Of a stretch of DNA of 64,000 bases, positions 1 through 8,114 are shown piece by piece. The stretch comes from Desulfobacterales bacterium (GTDB taxonomy: Bacteria > Desulfobacterota > Desulfobacteria > Desulfobacterales > Desulfosalsimonadaceae): assembly GCA_034520365.1 (NCBI GenBank), contig JAXHNP010000002.1:124001-188000 (forward strand), written 5' to 3'. Below the pieces are notes generated by a model, which saw only the letters and a list, made by a program, of their open reading frames with translations, was not told the DNA's origin and searched no databases. The position numbers and the translations under genes were made by a program. The stretch's first letter is position 1, and each line of letters starts with the position of its first letter.

Positions 1-489
1 AGCGCTCGTGAAAACATTTTTTGTTTCAAAAATAGATTGCAATGAAGGAAGATTATAGACATCTATCAACATGTCCACTATCGTATCTGGTCCAATAAAT
101 GCTAGTTTTGGTGTATTAGCGGTATTGTTCTGAGCGCTTAATTCATCCAAGACACCTTTTGCCTCCTTGCCTGGATTCGAAGTAGAAAAAAGATAAGCAA
201 TTCGAACGTTCCGTCTTATTACCTTACCAATAAGCAAATCGATAACATTCGCAGAAAAGGGATCTGATAAAAATTTACATTCTACGAAGGCACGTTCATT
301 TGTATCAAGGTGATCAGCTATTAAATCAATTTCCATTCCAGTAAAACGAACCCGTTCTATAATTTTATACCTTTGTTTCCTCAACAACTTACCTGCTATT
401 TCTTCAAAAAAATTGCCACGTTGATCATTCGACCATTCTTGTGGTGCAAGAACACGGCAGGATAGTTTAATTTCTTTCTCAATATGCAT
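1..489 (-). CDS. PD-(D/E)XK (Mrr/RecB-like) nuclease-domain protein, 3' end cut by window edge
   Basis: An open frame runs from ATG at 489 to the left window edge (163 codons, no stop), so the C-terminus is missing. Residues 25-110 look like a restriction-endonuclease-like fold: a helix with FFEEIAGKLL, then G-MEIDLIAD with Asp55, then AFVECKF with the E70-x-K72 pair, then a V-x-IAYLFSTS strand. This D...E-x-K order is the catalytic signature of the Mrr/RecB nuclease superfamily, whose members cut DNA in restriction, repair or defence. It lies left of attC 529-602 and reads in the cassette direction, so it is probably the next cassette of the array. The substrate cannot be told from the sequence. 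A non-catalytic DNA-binding role is possible. Confidence 0.72.
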   Translation of the reverse strand, partial: MHIEKEIKLSCRVLAPQEWSNDQRGNFFEEIAGKLLRKQRYKIIERVRFTGMEIDLIADHLDTNERAFVECKFLSDPFSANVIDLLIGKVIRRNVRIAYLFSTSNPGKEAKGVLDELSAQNNTANTPKLAFIGPDTIVDMLIDVYNLPSLQSIFETKNVFTSA

Positions 490-528
490 TTTTTTGCCTT
501 ATGAGTATAGATGATTATGAATTTCAGC

Positions 529-602
529 ACCCAACGGGTTGCTCACCTGCCGGTGTGTAGCGACAGCGAAACACCGGTCAGAGTGAAGCAGCGAGGTTAG
601 CT
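529..602 (-). repeat. attC-type integron recombination site (site 1)
   Basis: The site is bounded on the minus strand by AGCTAAC and GTTGGGT, matching the R'' (RYYYAAC) and R' (GTTRRRY) core boxes. The arms form an imperfect palindrome in which one arm (TTGCTCAC) lacks a base present in the other (GTGAAGCAGC), giving the unpaired base typical of folded attC. It is closely similar to 4399-4472, 38886-38959 and 40543-40614. It sits just past the stop of the gene at 618-1484, the normal cassette position. Confidence 0.85.
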
Positions 603-617
603 TTTTAAGAAAAAGCC

Positions 618-1484
618 CTAAATATCTAGATTTCTAAATTCCCAATTGAATTTTTTCTTCAAAAAAGGTCTGTTCGAAGGCTTGTAAACTGCATAGAAAA
701 CAGGATTTGAACTTACGTATTCTCCTTCAAAAAAATTCGCCTTCACAACAACTATTCCAATTGCCCCAGAATATAAGAACTTGTACAAACGCCTGAATCT
801 TACTTGGAACCCATGAATGAAATGGGACATTTGATCAACAGAAGCGATAACGCCATTGCTACCAGACCCAGCAATTACCCATGATAAAGATGAATTAGTA
901 TCATCAAAAGGATTAATCCCCCTTATCAGAAGACCATAATCATCAATTAATGTTCCATTATGGCGTTTTAAACAAAACTGTTTTTGAAATGTTTCGCCTC
1001 TCGCATTTACAGCGTTTATGTAAATCGAATTTCCATTAAATTTCGCTGGAAAAGAAGGTATCATTTGATTGTACTTGTCAATCATTACACGAGTAACAGT
1101 ATTAAATTTTGGACCTCCTATTGTTATTATGTTTTCTCGAAGGTCCTGACTTATAACTGCCTCATCAGAAAATTTATGAGGGATTTTCTTGAGCTTAAAA
1201 ATGCTATGAATATTGAGGGTGAGGCAAAGAACCGATTTTATATCTCCTGCGGCCATGTAGCGGTGATTTGAAGGATTAAAATATATTTGGCCTGTGAACA
1301 GCATAAAATTTTGGGAGCTTTTGCCGAAAAATTTTCGTATCCTAGAGCGCTTATTCAATAATTGACGGAATCTATTCACTATCGCAACTATACCTGCAGT
1401 AGCAAGGCTTGCTAAAATACCAAGCTGTAAATCTATTCCATGCCCTCCAATTGAAATAAACCAAGAGCGTAATCCATTCATCAT
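618..1484 (-). CDS. Membrane-anchored protein of unknown function with an IGGP motif
   Basis: A 288-residue protein, the last gene of a four-gene polysaccharide cassette; its start overlaps the stop of the upstream acyltransferase gene (ATGA). One hydrophobic segment at about residues 20-38 is followed by a basic stretch (NRFRQLLNKRSRIRKFF), suggesting a single N-terminal anchor with the rest in the cytoplasm. The soluble part carries ENIITIGGPKFN, DYGLLIRGINPFD and SWVIAGSGSNGV, a pattern of strands ending in glycine-rich turns that suggests an alpha/beta ligand-binding fold. I do not recognise the family with certainty. Its neighbours suggest a role at the cell surface, but the domain could also be a nucleotide sensor. 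The stop is 16 bases before attC 529-602. Confidence 0.7.
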   Translation of the reverse strand: MMNGLRSWFISIGGHGIDLQLGILASLATAGIVAIVNRFRQLLNKRSRIRKFFGKSSQNFMLFTGQIYFNPSNHRYMAAGDIKSVLCLTLNIHSIFKLKKIPHKFSDEAVISQDLRENIITIGGPKFNTVTRVMIDKYNQMIPSFPAKFNGNSIYINAVNARGETFQKQFCLKRHNGTLIDDYGLLIRGINPFDDTNSSLSWVIAGSGSNGVIASVDQMSHFIHGFQVRFRRLYKFLYSGAIGIVVVKANFFEGEYVSSNPVFYAVYKPSNRPFLKKKFNWEFRNLDI

Positions 1485-2137
1485 TTATGCAATCCATTCA
1501 CCAGATTATTGTCAGATACATCTTTAAGGACCGTTGTGCCTGCACTAATTCTACAATTATCTCCTAAAACAATGCCGCCTATAATGTTTGCATTCATTGA
1601 AACAAGTACATTATCCTTTAGTAATGGAGCAGGTTCTCTACATTTTAGCCCTGGTTGAGGATAACAATGAACCAGATTGCCTAAAACAGCACAGTTGTTC
1701 CCAATAATTGCATCGTTACATACGAAACCACCGATTTTGGAACGACATCCCACTGTAACATTTTCTCCGATGTAAGCTCCAAAATAGATACTTGTATTTT
1801 CGCGAATTGTAGAATTATTCCTGATTATACATCTTCCCTCGATATATACATTTTTTGATATCTTGACTCCCTCATAAATTACAGAATAAGGCCCAATAAT
1901 TGAACCATTGGAAATTTCGATTGGTTTTCTTGCCGATAAAATTTCTTCTCTTTCTAAGTCGTTCGCCAGTAACAATTGTGTTAATAGGCTTTTCGATGGA
2001 TGGCACAATATAGACCCTGGAGCTATACCGATTTTATCTGGTTTACCAACTACTTTTACAGGACCTAAACAGACGGTTCCTTCAAAGAAAGGCTGTAATT
2101 CTGATTTATATTTATTTTTTAAGTATTCGTAAATCAT
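1481..2137 (-). CDS. Hexapeptide-repeat (left-handed beta-helix) acyltransferase
   Basis: A 218-residue protein. From about residue 70 it shows repeated [LIV]-G-x-x-x-x imperfect hexapeptides (IGPYSVIYEGVKIS, IGENVTVGCRSKIGG, IIGNNCAVLGN, IIGGIVLGDNCRISAGTTVL), the mark of the left-handed parallel beta-helix of trimeric acetyl- or acyltransferases such as the serine acetyltransferase and sialic acid O-acetyltransferase groups. Such enzymes move an acyl group from CoA to a sugar or amino acid in the cytoplasm. His at NLVHCYPQ is a candidate catalytic base. It sits between a polysaccharide deacetylase (6-nt gap) and a membrane protein (4-nt overlap), so sugar modification is the likely job. The acceptor is unknown. 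Confidence 0.85.
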   Translation of the reverse strand: MIYEYLKNKYKSELQPFFEGTVCLGPVKVVGKPDKIGIAPGSILCHPSKSLLTQLLLANDLEREEILSARKPIEISNGSIIGPYSVIYEGVKISKNVYIEGRCIIRNNSTIRENTSIYFGAYIGENVTVGCRSKIGGFVCNDAIIGNNCAVLGNLVHCYPQPGLKCREPAPLLKDNVLVSMNANIIGGIVLGDNCRISAGTTVLKDVSDNNLVNGLHK

Positions 2138-2143
2138 GCCGAT

Positions 2144-3244
2144 TTATCTCAATACAAGTTCAAGCTCTATATGATTCCGAGGCAAAGATAGATCTATTGG
2201 TAAACATATAACTGTTTCCAGTGGCGTAAGATCAATTGCCGCATATTTTGAAGAGCAAGTGATATTTTTAACTTTTTCATCAAGCTTAAAAGCAAGAGAA
2301 AGGGGCAAAAGATCTTTTTTTAAGGTGTTGTTATTTATAATGGTAATCTCGAAGTAAATGCGGTTTTGTTTATGATTGAAATTCAAGGATTGTATTTTGA
2401 CATTCTCTAAAAGGCTGAAATTATATAATAGTTTAGAACAGGATGTCACCCATAATTCATTAAAACGCGATGAATATGACAAAAATTTAGAAAACATGTT
2501 AAATCGAGTGGTATCTTCCGCCAAATTTACAGGATGTATCAATGGAGTGAAAATGGAAAAGTTATTTATCGAAGCAACTAACTTTGACTTATACAAATCC
2601 AATGCTACATCCGAATTTAAACCTATCTTCCTAAAGATCATCGCATCAAAATGCACGTCATCAAATGGCAACTCACATATGTTAATTTTCTTCTCTTCTA
2701 TAAATGGGAAAAAAGGCATGTTGCCCCATGTACTATTGCCCCAATTGCTACCATATTTGACTCCTTGTTTTAGAAGGAGATTGTATAGTCTTTCATTGAA
2801 AGTGCCATAAGGGGACCTCCAGCCAATACACCTATCGCCTATTAAATCTGAAATAATACGGATAGTATCGGTAACTTCTTCATCGTCCCATTCTTCATCA
2901 GTATCCAAATATTTATGTGTTAATCCATGCCCCCATACATCATTCCCTGAAGAGTTGATTTTTTTTACAATATTCATATTCTCCGATGCGGTTCTTCCGA
3001 CAAAATTAAAGGTCCCGCAATAATTTAACTTTTTAAATTGTTCCAGAATTTTAGGTATAATTACAGTTTCGCCCTCTATTGTACTTCCACCACCATATTT
3101 ACCTTCACAATCAAATGTGAGTACAAGCGAAGATATATTTGGATAGACATAGGGCAACAAGTACAGCTGAAATCCCTTATTAGGTTTGTATACTTTTCTA
3201 CTTAATGAAGAACCTTTACGCTTTGCCATTTGAAACTCAACCAT
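2144..3244 (-). CDS. Polysaccharide deacetylase (NodB-homology) family protein
   Basis: A 366-residue protein. The NodB-type domain fills about residues 35-200: motif 1 LVLTFDCEGKYGGG (metal/catalytic Asp), motif 2 DVWGHGLTHKYLD (H-x3-H metal ligands), and motif 3 GWRSPYGTFNERLYNLL. Members of carbohydrate esterase family 4 remove N- or O-acetyl groups from polysaccharides using a divalent metal. A C-terminal region of about 100 residues is beta-rich and unassigned. There is no clear signal peptide, so it may act on a cytoplasmic lipid-linked sugar. An AGGAG lies about 9 nt before the ATG. It is followed by the acyltransferase and preceded by a glycosyltransferase, forming a small surface-glycan set. 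Confidence 0.87.
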   Translation of the reverse strand: MVEFQMAKRKGSSLSRKVYKPNKGFQLYLLPYVYPNISSLVLTFDCEGKYGGGSTIEGETVIIPKILEQFKKLNYCGTFNFVGRTASENMNIVKKINSSGNDVWGHGLTHKYLDTDEEWDDEEVTDTIRIISDLIGDRCIGWRSPYGTFNERLYNLLLKQGVKYGSNWGNSTWGNMPFFPFIEEKKINICELPFDDVHFDAMIFRKIGLNSDVALDLYKSKLVASINNFSIFTPLIHPVNLAEDTTRFNMFSKFLSYSSRFNELWVTSCSKLLYNFSLLENVKIQSLNFNHKQNRIYFEITIINNNTLKKDLLPLSLAFKLDEKVKNITCSSKYAAIDLTPLETVICLPIDLSLPRNHIELELVLR

Positions 3245-3269
3245 ATTGCTTTTCTCCTATCGGGATGAT

Positions 3270-4385
3270 TTAAATAATACCTTTAATTAATTTTCTTAAT
3301 CTTTGTTCTCTCTCTTGATAAAGATTCTCAACGCTTATTTCGCCGTTTTCAATAAGGGATATATATTTTTTCGCATCTAAATAATATTCAATTAGTAGAT
3401 CAGCAGCTTCGAAAACATTTAATGCTTCATAAACCAAGCCATTCTTCCTGTGCTTAACAAAATTTGATTTGTTTGCCCCTTTGGAAACAACTGGAGGCGT
3501 ACCGCATTGCATGGCCTCAACTACAACCCTTGGATGCCCTTCATTCATACTGGGAAGAATTAAAAAATCGCTTTGTGCAATATGTTTTGACAATTCAGTT
3601 CTTTCTAAATATGGAACAACGGCTATATCCAAATTATTTGGGAGCATGAGTTCCTTTGAATTCTCGCCAAAGCCTATTATTAATAGTGAAACATCGATTC
3701 CTTTTTTCTTTATGTTTTGACAAATTCTAATTCCATCATAAGGACGTTTAATTTTGCGAAATGTTGAAATTTGAATTAACCTAATCCTCCCATTAAATTG
3801 GATAATTTTTTTAGAAACTTCTATTCTCGGGTAATTAGGTATCGTCATACAAAGAAGATCATAAAATCCTAATATTTGTTTTGCCAAATGGTCTGAAACC
3901 GTTATCGCTATGTTTACTGCTTTTAAGTTTGACAAAAAACTATGACGAAAACTATCAGATAGCTCATGAAGAGAGTGAGTTGGAGTCCCATGATGTAAAG
4001 TTATAATTTTGTATATTTTTCCACTATTACTAAAAAAAGGGGCTACCCATAAAAGAGATTCATGACCTAAAACCAAAACATTCTTGGAATAACCATTTCC
4101 ATTGAATGTCCCTTTGATGAAATTAGATAACTTCCGTATATCATCATTATTTGGGATACTCTTTGAATCCCAAGTTGGATAAAATAAAATTTTTCTATTT
4201 TTAACATTTAGGGAATTATGAAAGCGCCTCGTTTCCCAGATTTCATCTAAAATCAAAATTTCTTGGATTTTGGTTCCTGCTATGCAATGCAAATCCTTCA
4301 TAAAATCCAAATTCGACAGATATGAACCGCCGATTTGTTTTTTTAATAAATTTAAAAAAATTATGTTTAAATTATTTGAGTTCAT
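3270..4385 (-). CDS. Family 4-type glycosyltransferase
   Basis: A 371-residue GT-B fold protein. The C-terminal half has the GT4 pattern: IRLIQISTFRKIKRPYDGIRI (start of the nucleotide-sugar domain), LSKHIAQSDFLILPSMNEGHPRVVVEAMQCGTPPV (E-x7-E motif of retaining enzymes) and a later NGLVYE. It would transfer a sugar from an NDP-sugar to a growing glycan at the cytoplasmic membrane face. It is the first gene of a four-gene cassette and starts only 14 nt from attC 4399-4472; no strong Shine-Dalgarno is visible between them. The DNA is much more AT-rich than the chromosome to the right, supporting recent acquisition. Sugar and acceptor are unknown. Confidence 0.86.
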   Translation of the reverse strand: MNSNNLNIIFLNLLKKQIGGSYLSNLDFMKDLHCIAGTKIQEILILDEIWETRRFHNSLNVKNRKILFYPTWDSKSIPNNDDIRKLSNFIKGTFNGNGYSKNVLVLGHESLLWVAPFFSNSGKIYKIITLHHGTPTHSLHELSDSFRHSFLSNLKAVNIAITVSDHLAKQILGFYDLLCMTIPNYPRIEVSKKIIQFNGRIRLIQISTFRKIKRPYDGIRICQNIKKKGIDVSLLIIGFGENSKELMLPNNLDIAVVPYLERTELSKHIAQSDFLILPSMNEGHPRVVVEAMQCGTPPVVSKGANKSNFVKHRKNGLVYEALNVFEAADLLIEYYLDAKKYISLIENGEISVENLYQEREQRLRKLIKGII

Positions 4386-4398
4386 TTTCTTTATCCGA

Positions 4399-4472
4399 GG
4401 CTAACGGCCTGCTCACCTGCCGGTGTGTAGCGGCAGCGGAACACCGGTCAGCGTGAAGCAGGAAGGTTAGAT
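4399..4472 (-). repeat. attC-type integron recombination site (site 2)
   Basis: Minus-strand boxes ATCTAAC (R'', perfect RYYYAAC) and GTTAGCC (R') bound a 74-bp imperfect palindrome. One arm reads CCTGCTCAC and the other folds as CCTGCTTCAC, leaving one extrahelical base. The inner arms CCGGTGT/ACACCGG are perfect. The stop codon of the STAND NTPase gene is 4 bp to the right, the expected place for the site of that cassette. Confidence 0.9.
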
Positions 4473-4476
4473 TTAT

Positions 4477-5502
4477 TTAATATGGTTTTAGATACTTAGC
4501 GTGTACCCAACCTGATATTTCCTTCTCTGAATGTACATCTTTATATTTTACGCTGGCCCATCCCTCTCTGACTTTAGATACATCAACAATCTGATTAGGT
4601 GCTAGAATTGTAAGAATATTATTCGAATCGATTATCGGTTCTGATCTTAAATGCACAAAATTTGTGATGAAATGCGGATTGATAAAAAGATTAATGGACT
4701 GTGTATCAATCTGTTTGCTGATAGGTATTTGCACTTCGTTAATTTTATCCAGAATACTATCTGTCGAGTGCTGATTGGAAAATTGGGAAATAAAAAACAG
4801 AACAAGTGCTAATATGATACCCAATGGGTCTGTTGTTTTTTCTTGGGCATGTAGTCCTATTTCTGCTGACAAATTGATATCGAATAATCGTTGAGTTGCA
4901 GCGAACTCTTCTATTCTAAAAAAATTATTGGCAATGTTTAATGCTAATGTTGGATTTGACATTATTCTATTAAATAAAAGACAATTGCCATTTATGATAT
5001 TTAGTATTTGATCAATATGTGGTGCATTTGGATAAAATGCGAGTCTTGCCTCAAGCATAGCCCGCATATCCAGACCTGTTAATTGAATAATATTGGTTGA
5101 GGATTTTATTTTTACTGGTTTTTTTCTACCGGAAATAATAAGAGAGCAATTTTTGGATACAGAGAATTCTTTTTCTATTTTGTAGAGCGAATCATCTGAT
5201 AACCATCCAGCATTATCAATTATAAATAATCCGCCATTAGATTGAATTGATTTTATTGCTTCATACAGTGCATTTCCAGTTCTTACTATATTAGCATCAT
5301 ACCTAATCCAATTTTCTTGTAGCTTGTCTCGGTTTTTGTAGACAAACATATTAACAAGGGCTGTCTTACCAATGCCTCCTTCACCTATCACATATGTACA
5401 AGAACCAGGTTCTGATGTGAATTGTTCAAGAAGAGACAACTCTTTAGTTCGGTTAACAAAGAGTTTTTCAAACTGAATATTTCGATTTTTAGGTATTTTC
5501 AT
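4477..5502 (-). CDS. STAND-type P-loop NTPase with central TM segment and C-terminal bacterial SH3 domain
   Basis: A 341-residue protein. Walker A is GEGGIGKTALV near residue 40, a Walker B-like strand GGLFIIDNAG lies near residue 95, and LIISGRKKP resembles the sensor strand of NB-ARC/NACHT (STAND) ATPases. A hydrophobic stretch near residues 225-240 (LGIILALVLFFISQF) could cross the membrane. The last 65 residues (FVHLRSEP... ILAPNQIVDV...GWASVKYKD...GWVHAKYLKPY) are an SH3b/SH3_3 domain, usually a peptide or cell-wall binder. STAND proteins often sense infection and trigger an effector; here the SH3 part could be sensor or anchor. It fills its own cassette between two attC sites. A defence role is inferred from family and place only. 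Confidence 0.8.
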   Translation of the reverse strand: MKIPKNRNIQFEKLFVNRTKELSLLEQFTSEPGSCTYVIGEGGIGKTALVNMFVYKNRDKLQENWIRYDANIVRTGNALYEAIKSIQSNGGLFIIDNAGWLSDDSLYKIEKEFSVSKNCSLIISGRKKPVKIKSSTNIIQLTGLDMRAMLEARLAFYPNAPHIDQILNIINGNCLLFNRIMSNPTLALNIANNFFRIEEFAATQRLFDINLSAEIGLHAQEKTTDPLGIILALVLFFISQFSNQHSTDSILDKINEVQIPISKQIDTQSINLFINPHFITNFVHLRSEPIIDSNNILTILAPNQIVDVSKVREGWASVKYKDVHSEKEISGWVHAKYLKPY

Positions 5503-5509
5503 ATTTATG

Positions 5510-5567
5510 CTGTAACGTATGGCTCAGTGGCCGAGTTTACGAGGTCCACTGCAGCCGCTTGTTGGGC
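5510..5567 (-). repeat. attC-type integron recombination site (site 3, short form)
   Basis: Minus strand runs from GCCCAAC (R'', perfect consensus) to GTTACAG (R'). The arms GGCTGCAGTGGACC and GGCTCAGTGGCC pair with two bases unpaired in one strand, the classic attC asymmetry. At 58 bp it is a different subtype from sites 1 and 2. The stop codon of the nuclease-like gene (5537-5539) lies inside it, so that protein ends in NKRLQWTS, a tail encoded by the attC itself. Confidence 0.88.
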
Positions 5568-6073
5568 TTAAGCTTGCCTTCCCCGAAAAGGTAGGCGCTA
5601 AGTCCTGCACGTAACAATTGACGCATATGTCTTGAGTATGGTGCCCTGTAACGAGGCCGCACGTGCCAAAAAACTTCTCCATCAACACTGATGCTGATAA
5701 GTCCTATATTGGCATTCTGAAATTCATCTAAGTGCGCCAAGGCCCGATGCACGTAATAGTGATCAAGAACAACAAATGAATACTCTGAAAAAGAAGCATA
5801 TCGATAGGCTTGCACTAATGCACGCCGCCAATTGTTCTTCTTCATTTCGAAGGAAAATGTCCTTTGAATGCGCCGACCAAGTATGTCCCTTTTCCAAAAT
5901 ATCGCTACATGATCAGGGATGCCGAAAAGCCCTGTCAACTCATTCACTTTCCAGGAATGCCAGTCATTATACCTGAATTTTTCGCGTATCCATGATTCAA
6001 TCGAAAAGACCTGCGAAATATCACTTTCACTTTTAAAGCTCTGCTCAGTCAAAGGTTTTCCTCTCGTCGCCAT
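5537..6073 (-). CDS. Small PD-(D/E)XK nuclease-like protein (last gene of candidate defence cassette)
   Basis: A 178-residue protein. Residues 45-105 read GIPDHVAIFWKRD (candidate Asp), then RTFSFEMKKNNW (E-x-K), then RALVQAYRYASFSEYSFVVLD (Q-x3-Y helix and following strand). This order, D...E-x-K...QxxxY, is that of the PD-(D/E)XK fold, with the Q helix seen in phage exonuclease and Cas4-like proteins. A DNA- or RNA-cutting role is inferred. The start lies 25 nt inside the preceding gene, so the two are probably translated together. The C-terminus runs into the attC site. No DUF is recognised. If the catalytic residues proved absent, a structural or DNA-binding role would be the alternative. 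Confidence 0.7.
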   Translation of the reverse strand: MATRGKPLTEQSFKSESDISQVFSIESWIREKFRYNDWHSWKVNELTGLFGIPDHVAIFWKRDILGRRIQRTFSFEMKKNNWRRALVQAYRYASFSEYSFVVLDHYYVHRALAHLDEFQNANIGLISISVDGEVFWHVRPRYRAPYSRHMRQLLRAGLSAYLFGEGKLKPNKRLQWTS

Positions 6074-7230
6074 AGGTTTATGGCGGTGATCCAGTTAGCA
6101 AGATGTTCTCCCCCGCTGCTAGGAGGGAATACAATACCCGCCTCTCTGAGCGCCTCGAAATCGTTTAGAGCTTGTTGGCATTCGGCCAATATGCTGTCAA
6201 CAGGGCTAGTGCCGGATGATGCGTGTAGACGATGAAATTGATCGGAAAATGACTTGAAGTAATGTTTGTAAGGTTCAGGCTTTGTAAAGTGCCAATTGTA
6301 GGTGGGTTGGAACATCCTCATTCTATAGCCGTCATTTCCTATGTAGTCATCAAGATCGCTTACTACTCTTGCTATAGCTCCGATGTATTGGTATTCCACC
6401 CAATCGAGAAGGCGGGGGATATAGATTCTAGCGTTTGGCCCGCGAGTGGCGCTGCCATCCTGATCCTCAAAAGCACGAAGACTGAACATTCTCAAGTTCT
6501 CGTATGAGCCCATCGTAACAGCATCAGGTTCAGCGCACAAAAGCAGTAAACTCTCTGTGTTGGTGTAGCCGATGACAATGCCCATACCAACCCGCTTGAG
6601 AGCTGATATAAAGCTTAATAGCCCTATTAGCAAATCGATATCGCCAATTTGCTTTGTTCGATTATGCACATGCACTATCAAGTATACACCAGAGAGTTCA
6701 GTAAAAGAAGTTATCCAATTTAATATCTCGGTCTTATAAGTTTGATCTTTAAGCATCTGGTCGGTAAGAATCAACTGCAGATATATCGCGGTGTCAACTC
6801 CTAACCTTTCGGCACTATTTAAAAATGGATGTACAAACTGACTTTCTTGTTCGGTAATGAAGTTGCTGGGCATCCCCTCGTAAAACCTAGTTGGAATAAC
6901 CACAGCTCCAAACTCCATTGAAAGCTGAAACTCCAAACACCTATCAGCACATTCAGATGCAGAATCAACCGACCATTCAGCCGTGGAAAAACCATCCGAT
7001 AATATGTCTGGAAAGAATGAGTACTCTCGAAGTTTGCCAGCAGCTGTATTGGGGAGAAAGAACTGCGGGTCAAATAAAGAGCGATAACGTAAAGCGTATG
7101 GAATACTGGCTACTTTAGATGGTTCCATGTAACGCGGTCCAACGATAACTCCATCCCCAGCGTTATCCTCAGCGATGCTTGCCAGACTCCATTGGTAACG
7201 ATGTCCAAGCTGGTGCAAAAGCTGCGTCAT
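6049..7230 (-). CDS. Uncharacterised protein, possible alpha/beta-barrel, in kinase-nuclease cassette
   Basis: A 393-residue protein of no family I can name. It alternates hydrophobic strands and helices (FGAVVIPTRF, GVDTAIYLQLIL, GVYLIVHVHN, VGMGIVIGYTN, EPDAVTMGSYENLRMF), which suggests a TIM-barrel-like enzyme; strand-end residues such as H in VHVHN and D in PDAVTMG could form an active site. There is no signal peptide or membrane segment. Its ATG overlaps the kinase stop (ATGA) and its end overlaps the nuclease-like gene by 25 nt, so all three are expected to be made in fixed ratio. A target or substrate for the kinase, or a modifying enzyme, are both possible. The function is unknown. 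Confidence 0.65.
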   Translation of the reverse strand: MTQLLHQLGHRYQWSLASIAEDNAGDGVIVGPRYMEPSKVASIPYALRYRSLFDPQFFLPNTAAGKLREYSFFPDILSDGFSTAEWSVDSASECADRCLEFQLSMEFGAVVIPTRFYEGMPSNFITEQESQFVHPFLNSAERLGVDTAIYLQLILTDQMLKDQTYKTEILNWITSFTELSGVYLIVHVHNRTKQIGDIDLLIGLLSFISALKRVGMGIVIGYTNTESLLLLCAEPDAVTMGSYENLRMFSLRAFEDQDGSATRGPNARIYIPRLLDWVEYQYIGAIARVVSDLDDYIGNDGYRMRMFQPTYNWHFTKPEPYKHYFKSFSDQFHRLHASSGTSPVDSILAECQQALNDFEALREAGIVFPPSSGGEHLANWITAINLWRREENL

Positions 7231-8069
7231 TTAAATCCTCCCACTATGTCTTCAATGGCATCTTCGAGGTCTTGATAACGTCTAAATCGTTGGTAAGGTT
7301 CAAGACCCAACATTTTAGAAAGTAAGTTAAAGACTTCCTGATCGCATATAGAGCTGAGCCTCTCACGTTCCCATGCTCCTTGAAGAATGTTTTCTGGGAT
7401 ATTGTTTCCACATTTTACAAAAACTGGGTCAAAGGGATGCATGCCACCAAGAAGAAGCTGGCCGAGCACAATACCAAGGGTGAATTGATCAGACCTATGG
7501 TCTATGTACCGCTTTCTGTTAGTAAGCTGTTCAGGGGAAGCGTAGTTCGGTGTGCAAGGACCAAGTGGTGCAAAGGAAAAGGTCAAGGAGCTGGCGTCTT
7601 GGATTCGGGCAATTCCTAAATCTATAATCCTCGGGTTGCTATCTGTAATCATGATATTTGCTGGTTTGAGGTCACGATGCACCACACGTCGAATCCAGAA
7701 TACAGACATTCCTCGGACAAGATGAGATAAAAGTTGCAGCGCAGAATTCGGAATTGTGTACTCTGAAAGATGTTGCTCCAAGGGTGCTCCATTGATTAAT
7801 TCTTCAACTATGCAATAGCGTGAACCAGGTTTTGGCTCGAACATGAATTGTTTCGGGAAATATTTTGAATTAGCAGACCTGAGCAGCCCCACTTCTCGAG
7901 AGATTCGCTCAAGTACGGTATCTGAAGTATATACCCCAATTTTTACCGTCACTTCCCCAAATGTACTATGGGTGGCACGATAGACCTGCTTTTGCCCCCC
8001 ACCTCCAATATGGACTGGTGAATCGAAATCTGCCAGTACGTCATCGACTTGTACTTGGCTTTTATCCAC
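7227..8069 (-). CDS. Eukaryotic-like Ser/Thr protein kinase
   Basis: A 280-residue cytosolic kinase domain with nothing else attached. The Gly-rich loop is IGGGGQKQVY, the ATP Lys is in TVKIG, the alpha-C Glu in SREVGLLR, the catalytic loop VVHRDLKPANIM is complete, the metal motif is DLG in place of DFG, and the activation segment ends NYASPEQ. It should therefore be an active Ser/Thr kinase. The start is GTG with GGAGAG just upstream. There are no PASTA repeats or membrane anchor, unlike housekeeping PknB kinases. It opens a tightly overlapping three-gene run with an unknown protein and a nuclease-like protein, in an integron cassette. Kinases of this kind occur in phage-defence systems (Stk2, BREX, DISARM relatives), so a defence role is a fair inference. 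Confidence 0.9.
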   Translation of the reverse strand: MDKSQVQVDDVLADFDSPVHIGGGGQKQVYRATHSTFGEVTVKIGVYTSDTVLERISREVGLLRSANSKYFPKQFMFEPKPGSRYCIVEELINGAPLEQHLSEYTIPNSALQLLSHLVRGMSVFWIRRVVHRDLKPANIMITDSNPRIIDLGIARIQDASSLTFSFAPLGPCTPNYASPEQLTNRKRYIDHRSDQFTLGIVLGQLLLGGMHPFDPVFVKCGNNIPENILQGAWERERLSSICDQEVFNLLSKMLGLEPYQRFRRYQDLEDAIEDIVGGFK

Positions 8070-8114
8070 ATCTCTCCTTTCTCAACTTGGCTAACGATAA
8101 ATTTACTAAAGAAA

